Assembly: GCF_002117125.1 (NCBI RefSeq)
Contig: NZ_CP019344.1
Location: 62,001-126,000, forward strand
Source of the DNA: Nonlabens spongiae
Lineage (GTDB): Bacteria > Bacteroidota > Bacteroidia > Flavobacteriales > Flavobacteriaceae
Direction: 5' to 3'
Length of the DNA stretch: 64,000 nt
Shown piece after piece: positions 34,063 through 42,345 of this stretch (the stretch's first letter is position 1; each line of letters begins with the position of its first letter). The position numbers and the translations under genes were made by a program. The notes beneath the pieces were generated by a model, which worked only from the letters and a program-made list of their open reading frames with translations, made no database searches and had not been told where the DNA came from.

Positions 34063-36024
34063 ATGATGAAAAACTATAATATAAAATACAGCTGGTTTGC
34101 TGTGATAGCCATTCTATTTGCAGTTGCTGCATGTGAAAGAGATATTTCTGACGATGCTGTCGAGGCCTTGTTCCCAAATACTGCTGAAGTATATTCTGAT
34201 GGTCCAGTAGGGTTGACAGATGAATTTTTTGAATCTTTTGGGCCTGCTGATGGGGCAAACCCGTTTGGATTTAATACCAGTACTACAGATGTGTATGAGG
34301 GAAGCGAGGCCTTAAAAATATCTGTACCCGCGCCTGATGATCCAGACGGTGGTTTCATCGGTGGTATATTCAGAGATAGAGGTGCCGGTCGCAATCTTAC
34401 AGGTTATGATGTGCTCACCTTCTGGGCAAAAGGTTCAACCACAGCTACAGTAGGTGAAGTAGGCTTTGGCGATGATTTTGAAGGTTCTCAGTATAGAGTA
34501 GTGAGAACAGGTTTACGCTTGAGTACTAACTGGAGAAAGTACATTATCCCTATCCCAGATCCAGAGTTACTGGTTCAAGAGCGAGGGTTGTTTGTATTTG
34601 CAGCAGGTTCTGAAAGCACTGGAGGTTTTGGATACGATCTTTCTATTGATGAAATTAAATTTGAGAATCTTGGCACCATTGCCCAGCCTAGACCATCCAT
34701 TTTTAATGGTGTTGATGAAAGTCGCCAGGGCTTTATAGGCTCAAGATTTCAGATTACTGGTTTGCAACAAACTTGGAACACCGCAACAAATGGAGATGTA
34801 ACAGTTAGCCCAGCACCTGCATATTTTACCTTTACCAGCAGTAATCCTGGCGTGGTAACGGTAGATGAAAATGGATTTGCAGAAATAATTGCGTCCAGTC
34901 CTATCGATGGAAATGGCGATCCTATTCCCACGATTATAACCGCTAGTCTCAACGGTGTAGAGGCTTCAGGATCACTTTCTATTATTTCCCAAGGTGATTT
35001 CAATGCCGCTCCCATTCCAGATAGAGCGCCAGAGAACGTGATCTCGATTTTTAGCGATGCTTATAACAATGTTCCCGTAGATTACTTCAACGGATTTTTT
35101 GAACCTTTCCAAACCACTCAGGGAGGAACTCCACCTCTCAATATTAATGGAGATCAGGTAATCAACTATACAGATTTCAATTTTGTAGGCGTGGGAACAT
35201 TTCTTAACGTGCCATCTGTAGATATTACCGGGATGACTCATTTTCACGTAGATCTAAATGTTCAAGAATCAGTTGATCCGGGTGATTTCATAAGAGTGGA
35301 ATTGATCAATGATGTAGGTGATAATGAAACTTCTGGTACGTTTACGATAAGTTCTTCTGATCTGGTTTCAAACGGTTGGGGTAGCTACGATATACCGCTA
35401 AGTAACTTTAATGGACTGGGAGAAAGAGACCAGCTAGGATTAATCATTTTTGTCTCTGACGCTACGGTCAGTAACGTTCTAGTAGATAATATCTATTACT
35501 ATCAAGAAGTTGTGGACCCTACACCTATTGTAGATGACTCGGCAAATACTCAAGTGATGCTGCCTATAGGCTTTGAGTCGACTACACTTAATTACAATAT
35601 TACCACATTTGAGGGTGCTCAGAGCAACATTATAACTAATCCAGATCAGTCGGGAATCAATACATCTTCAAGAGTAATTGAAACTTTGAAACCTGCTGGA
35701 TCACAGTTTTTTGCGGGAACTTTTATAGATCTTGATGCGCCTGTAGATTTTTCAAATTCTCAGATTATGCGCATGAAAGTATGGTCGCCCAAAGCAAATA
35801 TCCCCATACGCCTAGCACTGGAGACAGCGGGTGGAGGTAATCAAATCGCAGTTGATGCAAACGTCACAGTTGCAAACGAGTGGACTGAACTAGAATTTGA
35901 TTTTTCAGCAGTAAGGAATCCAGGTTTGAATTATCAGCGTGTCGTGTTCATCAATGAATTTATCGTGAATCTTCCTGGTGATGGCAGCACGTACTATGCA
36001 GATGACATACGAGTTCTTGATTGA
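34063..36024 (+). CDS. Surface glycan-binding lipoprotein
   Basis: A 653-residue lipoprotein: signal peptide with lipobox VAAC, then three beta-sandwich modules. Module 1 (~45-215) and modules 2-3 (~320-480, ~500-650) look like carbohydrate-binding jelly rolls (LTGYDVLTFWAKGS, ITGMTHFHVDLNV, FSNSQIMRMKVWSPKANIPIRLALE). A bacterial Ig-like domain lies between modules 1 and 2 (SNPGVVTVDENGFAEIIA). No catalytic motif is visible. By position it should hold beta-glucan at the cell surface for the neighbouring GH16 and hydrolase-barrel proteins, the role SusD/SusE-like proteins play elsewhere. Start could be TTG 34060 or ATG 34063/34066. Confidence 0.7.
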   Translation: MMKNYNIKYSWFAVIAILFAVAACERDISDDAVEALFPNTAEVYSDGPVGLTDEFFESFGPADGANPFGFNTSTTDVYEGSEALKISVPAPDDPDGGFIGGIFRDRGAGRNLTGYDVLTFWAKGSTTATVGEVGFGDDFEGSQYRVVRTGLRLSTNWRKYIIPIPDPELLVQERGLFVFAAGSESTGGFGYDLSIDEIKFENLGTIAQPRPSIFNGVDESRQGFIGSRFQITGLQQTWNTATNGDVTVSPAPAYFTFTSSNPGVVTVDENGFAEIIASSPIDGNGDPIPTIITASLNGVEASGSLSIISQGDFNAAPIPDRAPENVISIFSDAYNNVPVDYFNGFFEPFQTTQGGTPPLNINGDQVINYTDFNFVGVGTFLNVPSVDITGMTHFHVDLNVQESVDPGDFIRVELINDVGDNETSGTFTISSSDLVSNGWGSYDIPLSNFNGLGERDQLGLIIFVSDATVSNVLVDNIYYYQEVVDPTPIVDDSANTQVMLPIGFESTTLNYNITTFEGAQSNIITNPDQSGINTSSRVIETLKPAGSQFFAGTFIDLDAPVDFSNSQIMRMKVWSPKANIPIRLALETAGGGNQIAVDANVTVANEWTELEFDFSAVRNPGLNYQRVVFINEFIVNLPGDGSTYYADDIRVLD

Positions 36025-36047
36025 CCTTTCAAGAGCAGTTTAGTGTA

Positions 36048-36063
36048 CGCTTTCGCGAAAGCG
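36048..36063. repeat. Iterated palindrome copy 9 (intergenic)
   Basis: CGCTTTCGCGAAAGCG, symmetric out to GTA...TAC (36045-36066), in the 109-bp gap between the glycan-binding lipoprotein and the GH16 gene. Confidence 0.95.
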
Positions 36064-36133
36064 TACTTATCAAAAAGTAAAGAGCATGATATGTGCTTCC
36101 TAAAGTATTTCAGGCAATCATAAAATTCTAAAA

Positions 36134-36949
36134 ATGAAAAACTATAAAATTTTAATTCTCGGAGCAGTTCTCACTTTTGTGGGAGTTTCTTGTCATAGTG
36201 ATGAAGATCAACAGGTTACAACGCTTAACGATCTTGTATTTGCTGATGAGTTTGATGTGAATGGAGCTCCAGATCCCTCAAAATGGACTTATGATATAGG
36301 TACTGGAATGGGCGGCTGGGGAAATAACGAGCTTCAGTATTATACAGATCGCCCTGAAAATGTTGTTGTTGAAGATGGCATTTTAAAAATCACCGCGAGA
36401 GAAGAAAGTTTTCAAGGTTCTAGATTCACTTCGGCTCGTATTTTAACTAAAGGATTGTTTCAGAAACAATATGGTAGATATGAAGCCAGAATCAAATTGC
36501 CCTGGGGTCGTGGGATCTGGCCAGCGTTCTGGTTGCTAGGTGAAGATTCAGATGGGGCTATTTGGCCACAAATCGGAGAAATAGACATTATGGAATATCG
36601 CGGTCAGGAGCCTACCATTGTTCATGGAACTGCCCACATGCCCGGTAACTTTGCTGGTAATCCCATCACAAACACATATGAACTGCAGAATGAGCGCTTT
36701 GATACCGGTTTTCACATCTTTGGAATTGAATGGAGCCCTAACCGAATCAATTTTTACGTAGACGATGTGTTGTACCAATCTATCACTCCAGCTGATATGG
36801 ATGAGGGTTCTGAATGGGTATTTAACGATGGTCGTGAGATGTTTATCATCTTAAACGTCGCCGTAGGAGGAAGTTTCGTAGGACCTCCAGGACCAGACAC
36901 GGTTTATCCACAAACTATGGAAGTAGATTATGTGAGAGTCTACGAGTAA
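36134..36949 (+). CDS. GH16 endo-beta-1,3-glucanase (laminarinase) lipoprotein
   Basis: A 271-residue lipoprotein (lipobox VGVSC) consisting of a single GH16 domain. FADEFDVNGAPDPSKWTYDIGTG, GWGNNELQYYTDRPENV, ARILTKGLFQKQYGRYEARIKLP and WPAFWLLG precede the catalytic motif GEIDIMEYRG (nucleophile and acid/base Glu near 149 and 154), followed by HTTA-equivalent HGTAHMPG and FHIFGIEWSPNRINFYVDD. These are hallmarks of laminarinases, which cut internal beta-1,3 bonds. The lipid anchor suggests the outer-membrane surface. It anchors the substrate assignment of the locus. Confidence 0.92.
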   Translation: MKNYKILILGAVLTFVGVSCHSDEDQQVTTLNDLVFADEFDVNGAPDPSKWTYDIGTGMGGWGNNELQYYTDRPENVVVEDGILKITAREESFQGSRFTSARILTKGLFQKQYGRYEARIKLPWGRGIWPAFWLLGEDSDGAIWPQIGEIDIMEYRGQEPTIVHGTAHMPGNFAGNPITNTYELQNERFDTGFHIFGIEWSPNRINFYVDDVLYQSITPADMDEGSEWVFNDGREMFIILNVAVGGSFVGPPGPDTVYPQTMEVDYVRVYE

Positions 36950-36994
36950 GGGAAGTCCACAGGACTTAATACCTGTTATACCTCTATATAATTT

Positions 36995-38542
36995 ATGTCT
37001 AAGAAGCTCATACTCATTGCATTTGTGGTATCCCTCGGTGGGTTCCTATTTGGTTTTGATGCAGGGATTATCTCAGGGGTGATGAATTATGCAAATCCTG
37101 AGTTCAATCTCACAGAAACCCAATCGGGTTGGGTGGTGAGTTCACCTTCGTTTGCTGCCATGTTTGCCATGTTGTTTGCGGGTCGATTGAGCGATGCCAT
37201 TGGGAGGAAGAGGGTTTTAATAGGCGTTGCGGCATTTTATGCTGTTTCTGCAATTTTCAGTGCACTGGCAGAGAGTTATCACATGCTATATATCGCGAGA
37301 ATGATAGGTGGGGTCGCTTTTGGCGCAGCTCTCGTGCTGGCTCCCGTCTATATAGCTGAAGTTTCTACCACAAAGGATCGAGGTAAGTTAGTAGCTATTC
37401 AGCAACTAAATATAGTGCTCGGTTTTTTTGCAGCCTTTTTGAGTAATTACTTTTTTAACGAGGCGCTTAATTCATTGACCTCATTTTTAACTGATGGCAA
37501 CGTTTGGAGATATATGTTAGGAATAGAAACAATTCCAGCCATTATTTATCTCGCTGCTCTTTTTTTAGTACCACGTAGTCCCAGGTGGTTATTTCTCAAG
37601 GAACGTGAAAATGAGGCAGCAACCGTTATGAAATTCATCCATGGTGAAGTAATTGGCTTGCAAGAAATGAACTCTATAAGTCAGCAAAGCGATAATTCCG
37701 CTCAAGGCGAAAACGAGGTATCCTATAAAGTCCTCTTTAAAAAATCACTTCGATTCATCATAATTGTAGGCTTGATAGTAGCGATTCTTCAGCAAATTAC
37801 CGGTATAAACGCGGTCTATTTTTACGCTACTTCAATCTTTGAGCAAACTGGCATAGGTACCGATGCTTCTTTTACGAGCAGTGTACTCTTAAGTTGTGTA
37901 ACGGTTTTGTTTACCATACTAGCGATGCTGCTTATTGATAAAATGGGCAGGAGGCCGTTACTGCTTTTTGGTACCGCTGGAATTGCAATCAGTTTGCTTT
38001 TATGTGCCTATGGCTTCAATAGTGCTAAATATCAATTAACCACTCAATCAATAGATCAACTAAAATTTGCAGAAAAGGAGCTTTTACGACCTATCCAGAA
38101 TCAAGTTTTCCTATCTGACGTAGAATTCAAGAATGAGCTGAAACAAAGATTAGATAACCAGGTCTACCTTGCTAATGACGGCGACCTACTACAGGCAGCT
38201 ATTACAATGAATGCTACCCTGGTCTTTGTAGGAATTTTAGGATTTATTGCCTGTTTTGCCTTCAGTTTGGGCCCAGTGATGTGGGTATTACTTTCTGAGT
38301 TGTATCCACTCAAAGTACGCGGGATCATTATAGGAACTATAGCCTTTGTGAATTCTTTAATCAGTTCATTAGTTCAACTTGTATTTCCATGGGAACTGGC
38401 AAACCTCGGGAATGCACTGACCTTCTTCATTTTTGGAGCCATCGCTTTAGTGGGCCTCTTCATCATGATCAAGATATTACCAGAAACTAAAGGAAGATCG
38501 CTGGAAGAGTTGGAACTGGAGCTGGTGGGGGAGAAGGTTTGA
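36995..38542 (+). CDS. Sugar-porter MFS transporter
   Basis: A 515-residue inner-membrane transporter with twelve predicted helices. Sugar-porter signatures include GGFLFGFDAGIISGV, the RLSDAIGRKRVL loop, VPRSPRWLFLKERE, QQITGINAVYFYAT and the C-terminal PETKGRSLEELE. A periplasmic insert of about 65 residues (~350-410) separates helices 9 and 10, as in other Bacteroidota sugar porters. It probably imports glucose released by the periplasmic GH3 enzyme. 45 bp downstream of the GH16 gene; a low-complexity spacer follows. Confidence 0.9.
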   Translation: MSKKLILIAFVVSLGGFLFGFDAGIISGVMNYANPEFNLTETQSGWVVSSPSFAAMFAMLFAGRLSDAIGRKRVLIGVAAFYAVSAIFSALAESYHMLYIARMIGGVAFGAALVLAPVYIAEVSTTKDRGKLVAIQQLNIVLGFFAAFLSNYFFNEALNSLTSFLTDGNVWRYMLGIETIPAIIYLAALFLVPRSPRWLFLKERENEAATVMKFIHGEVIGLQEMNSISQQSDNSAQGENEVSYKVLFKKSLRFIIIVGLIVAILQQITGINAVYFYATSIFEQTGIGTDASFTSSVLLSCVTVLFTILAMLLIDKMGRRPLLLFGTAGIAISLLLCAYGFNSAKYQLTTQSIDQLKFAEKELLRPIQNQVFLSDVEFKNELKQRLDNQVYLANDGDLLQAAITMNATLVFVGILGFIACFAFSLGPVMWVLLSELYPLKVRGIIIGTIAFVNSLISSLVQLVFPWELANLGNALTFFIFGAIALVGLFIMIKILPETKGRSLEELELELVGEKV

Positions 38543-38889
38543 GAGGCGAGAAGTTAGAAATGAGAGATGAAATGCTATACGATAGGAAAAATAGGAAAGA
38601 TTAGGTATGAAGTACTAAGTACAAAGTATAAAGTACGATGACTCTGAAGACGAGTAATACTCTGAATAGAGAACATAGGTTGCGCGCTGTTTGTCACCCT
38701 GAGCCTGTCGAAGGGCTGTCGAGATGCCTAAAGTGCTATTTATAAGGTAGAACGTATTAAACTAACGATATCAAACAAGGAATAAAGAATAAGGAATACC
38801 GAATAACGAATAGCAAAAAGCCAATAGCAAACCGCAAAGCGCCAAGAGCCAACTGCTAACTGCAAAGTGCTAAGCGCCAAAAAAGAAAA
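38543..38889. repeat. Low-complexity spacer with 7-bp repeat arrays
   Basis: A 347-bp gene-free stretch inside the glucan locus. It contains AGTACTA, AGTACAA, AGTATAA, AGTACGA (38611-38638), a TTCGACAGG-type repeat (CCTGAGCCTGTCGAAGG, 38698-38714), and an unbroken array of fifteen heptamers at 38779-38883. That array drifts from GGAATAA, AGAATAA, CGAATAG to CCAATAG, CAAAGCG, CCAAGAG, CTAACTG, CAAAGTG, CTAAGCG. It ends 6 bp before the phosphorylase start codon. Confidence 0.75.
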
Positions 38890-41800
38890 ATGAATAAAGA
38901 TATATATATAGGAAATACACCACTAGCCCGAAAAGACACAAACGTCCAGGGAGCCCTAGTGGAGTTTGAAAACGAGAAATATTATAAGATTTCAAACAGC
39001 GACGCGATGCGACCTTTTTTTATGAGCATCGTGAGTGAATCAGACCACTGGATGTTTATTTCCAGCAATGGAGGGCTCACTGCTGGCCGTAGAAATGCTG
39101 AATCTTCCCTATTTCCATATTACACAGATGATAAAATCACAGAGTCAGTTGATGTTACGGGAAGTAAAACTATAATGCAAGTTTCCCGTGAAGGTAAAAC
39201 TTACCTATGGGAGCCTTTCAGCCTACGCATGGAGGGTGTGTATAAAACGCAGCGCAACCTTTATAAAAATCAGCTGGGAAATAAGATCGTTTTTGAAGAA
39301 GTAAATCATGATTTAAAACTTGTTTTCCAATATGCCTGGAACACGAGCGAGCAATATGGATTTATAAGAAAATCTAAGATAATAAATACTGGCGATGAGA
39401 ATGTAGAGATTGCTGTTTTGGACGGTATCCAGAATATCGTTCCCTATGGTGTAGGTTCAGAATTGCAAAATCGCAGTTCTAATTTAGTAGACGCCTACAA
39501 AAAATGTGAGCTTGAAAAGGAGAGTGGAATTGGGATTTTTGCCTTGAGCGCAATTATTGTAGACCGTGCAGAGCCTAGTGAATCATTACAGACTACAACG
39601 GTGTGGAGTGACCGGTCAGGAACCAAAAAATTGTTGTCCTCTCAACAGTTAGACACGTTCCGTGCCGGCGGCGCTGTAGAAGAGGAAGTAGATGTGAGGG
39701 CTGAGAAAGGTGCTTATTTTTTAAATCTTGATTTAAAGCTGAAGCCCCAACAAAGCGACTCGTGGATAATCGTGGCTGAAGTCAATCAATCTATGGTCGA
39801 TGTCGCTCAGATCAAAAACTGGATAGCGCATGAAGATGACTTGAGTCAGTCGGTTCAAGCTAGTATTGATGAGGGGTCAGAGGAGTTACTGAAACTCAAC
39901 TGCGCCTCAGACGGGAGGCAGCTCACCGCAGATAAGATGAGGAATACCAGACATTTCTCAAATACCCTCTTTAATATTATGAGAGGTGGAATTTTTGATG
40001 ATAACTATACCATTGAGAAAAAAGACTTTTCAGACTACCTTAAAAGCGCGAGTAAACCAGTTTATAAAGCTAAGTCTGGAGTACTAGAGAACCTACCAGA
40101 AACTTTTACGGTGGAGCGTCTTCAGGAATTGGCAAACGAGGACAGCGATGCAGATTTCAACCGCCTCGCCATGGAATATTTACCGCTTAAGTTCAGTCGT
40201 AGACATGGTGACCCTAGTAGACCTTGGAATAAATTCAGTATCAACTTGACCAGCGATAGGGATGGATCAAAAATCTTGGATTACGAAGGAAACTGGCGTG
40301 ATATTTTCCAGAATTGGGAAGCGCTGGCTTATTCCTATCCTGAATTCATCGATGGGATGATCTTCAAGTTTTTGAACGCCACAACTTTTGATGGATATAA
40401 TCCTTATAGAGTGACAAAAGGTGGATTTGACTGGGAGACTGTTGAGCCAGACGATCCATGGTCCTACATAGGTTACTGGGGCGACCACCAGATCATATAT
40501 CTACTCAAGTTTTTAGAGATCATTGAAAAGCACGATCCTAGCAAACTTGCTAGTTATTTTGATCAGGACCTCTTTGTCTATGCAAATGTTCCCTATCGTA
40601 TTAAATCATATAAAGAGATCGTTGAGGATCCCAAGGACACGATCCTCTTTAATGAAGAACTAGATGATAAGATACGCCGTGAGCGGGAACAAATGGGAGC
40701 TGATGGTGCCCTGCTCAAAACCACTCAGGAAGAGCTATATCACGTGAATTTTACAGAAAAGATTCTAGCGACATTACTTGCCAAAATCTCTAACTTCATA
40801 CCTGACGCTGGAATCTGGATGAATACCCAGCGCCCTGAGTGGAATGACGCAAATAACGCACTTGTGGGGAACGGTGTCTCTATGGTGACCCTATATTATC
40901 TACGTCGATTTATTGCATTCTATTCAAATATTCTTGAAAAAGCAGATGTTTCAGATTTTGTGGTGTCTGAGGAGATGGTGGAACTGTTCAGTTCCATTAT
41001 GTCAACACTTGCGTCTTTTGAGGGTACGCTTTCGCGAAAGCGAGACAATAAAGAGCGCAAGCAAATAATAGACCAGTTAGGTCAGGCAGCCAGTGACTAT
41101 CGCAACAAGATTTATGACCGTGGTTTTACAGGTAAGAAAGAAGGTCTTACCAAGAGCGAAATCTCGAAAATGCTAGAGGTCGTTCAGTCTCATCTAGAGC
41201 AAACGATAAAGACTAATGAGCGTGAGGACGGGATGTACCATGCCTACAATTTGATCACCTTCAAAAATGATGGTGTAGAGGTGAGCTATTTACCAGAGAT
41301 GCTAGAAGGTCAGGTAGCAGTGCTGTCCAGCGGGTTCATTAATGCAAAACAATCTCTAAGGGTACTGGATGGAATGAAGGCGAGTGCACTCTTCCGCCCG
41401 GATCAGTACAGCTATACCCTTTATCCAGATAGAGAATTACCACGATTTACGGACAAGAACAACCTCGATAGGGAGAAAGTTCAGAACTCTTTATTGCTAC
41501 AACAGCTAGAAGCAGCAGGAAATACCCAGATCGTCGAGAAGGATCTTCAAGGTAATTATCACTACAACGGTACCTTTAATAATGCAGACAGTCTCGAGCA
41601 GGCGTTAAACGACCTGCCAGAGAAATATGGTGAACTAGTTGAGCGGCAAAAGGAACAACTTCTTGCAGATTTTGAGGAGCACTTCAACCATAAGGCATTT
41701 ACCGGTAGGTCTGGAACTTTCTACGGTTATGAAGGATTAGGCTCTATTTACTGGCATATGGTCAGTAAATTGCTTCTTGCAGTTCAAGAAACTTGTTGGT

Positions 41801-42345
41801 CAGCAATTAATGATGCAGAAAGCGATGAAACAATAGGCAGGTTGCTGGAACATTATTACGAGATTAATGAAGGAATAGGCGTCCATAAATCACCAGAACT
41901 CTATGGTGCATTCCCAACTGATCCTTATTCCCATACACCGGGTGGTAGAGGTGCACAACAACCTGGAATGACGGGACAGGTTAAAGAAGATATTTTATGT
42001 CGTTTCGGTGAGCTAGGGGTGATCGTAGAAGATGCAAAAATCAAATTCAATACCCGTCTGCTCAGACATGATGAATTTCTCAAATCACAAAACAGTTTTG
42101 AATTCTATGATCTTCAAGATCAGAAACAAGAGATAACGATAGATCAGGGCTGTCTCGCATTTACTTACTGCCAGGTTCCTATCATCTACGAGCTGACTGA
42201 TAATAAAGGTAGTGGAATAGTGATTTTTAAAGATGGAAGCCAGGAAAAACTCTCCAGTGATCTGGAAGTAACTAGAGAAACGAGCAGGAGTATTTTTAAA
42301 AGAGAAAATAAAATAGACCGGATCCTGGTAAAAGTAAATAGATAA
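38890..42345 (+). CDS. Cytoplasmic beta-1,3-glucan phosphorylase, GH94/GH149-like
   Basis: A 1151-residue protein without a signal peptide. It has the N-terminal beta-sandwich and large (alpha/alpha)6 domain of disaccharide/oligosaccharide phosphorylases: SYIGYWGDHQIIYLL, the putative catalytic region RPEWNDANNALVG (Asp near 652), SYLPEMLEGQVAVLSSG and the C-terminal PTDPYSHTPGGRGAQQPGMTGQVKE, close to the end motif of GH94. Length over 1100 residues and beta-glucan context point to GH149, whose known members phosphorolyse beta-1,3-glucan to alpha-glucose-1-phosphate. An iterated palindrome encodes LSRKR near residue 714. Overlaps the GH3 gene start by one base. The family number is inferred, not proven. 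Confidence 0.72.
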   Translation: MNKDIYIGNTPLARKDTNVQGALVEFENEKYYKISNSDAMRPFFMSIVSESDHWMFISSNGGLTAGRRNAESSLFPYYTDDKITESVDVTGSKTIMQVSREGKTYLWEPFSLRMEGVYKTQRNLYKNQLGNKIVFEEVNHDLKLVFQYAWNTSEQYGFIRKSKIINTGDENVEIAVLDGIQNIVPYGVGSELQNRSSNLVDAYKKCELEKESGIGIFALSAIIVDRAEPSESLQTTTVWSDRSGTKKLLSSQQLDTFRAGGAVEEEVDVRAEKGAYFLNLDLKLKPQQSDSWIIVAEVNQSMVDVAQIKNWIAHEDDLSQSVQASIDEGSEELLKLNCASDGRQLTADKMRNTRHFSNTLFNIMRGGIFDDNYTIEKKDFSDYLKSASKPVYKAKSGVLENLPETFTVERLQELANEDSDADFNRLAMEYLPLKFSRRHGDPSRPWNKFSINLTSDRDGSKILDYEGNWRDIFQNWEALAYSYPEFIDGMIFKFLNATTFDGYNPYRVTKGGFDWETVEPDDPWSYIGYWGDHQIIYLLKFLEIIEKHDPSKLASYFDQDLFVYANVPYRIKSYKEIVEDPKDTILFNEELDDKIRREREQMGADGALLKTTQEELYHVNFTEKILATLLAKISNFIPDAGIWMNTQRPEWNDANNALVGNGVSMVTLYYLRRFIAFYSNILEKADVSDFVVSEEMVELFSSIMSTLASFEGTLSRKRDNKERKQIIDQLGQAASDYRNKIYDRGFTGKKEGLTKSEISKMLEVVQSHLEQTIKTNEREDGMYHAYNLITFKNDGVEVSYLPEMLEGQVAVLSSGFINAKQSLRVLDGMKASALFRPDQYSYTLYPDRELPRFTDKNNLDREKVQNSLLLQQLEAAGNTQIVEKDLQGNYHYNGTFNNADSLEQALNDLPEKYGELVERQKEQLLADFEEHFNHKAFTGRSGTFYGYEGLGSIYWHMVSKLLLAVQETCWSAINDAESDETIGRLLEHYYEINEGIGVHKSPELYGAFPTDPYSHTPGGRGAQQPGMTGQVKEDILCRFGELGVIVEDAKIKFNTRLLRHDEFLKSQNSFEFYDLQDQKQEITIDQGCLAFTYCQVPIIYELTDNKGSGIVIFKDGSQEKLSSDLEVTRETSRSIFKRENKIDRILVKVNR
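41027..41042. repeat. Iterated palindrome copy 10 (in phosphorylase gene)
   Basis: CGCTTTCGCGAAAGCG, read in frame as LSRKR in a highly charged, probably exposed segment (EGTLSRKRDNKERK). Confidence 0.95.
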
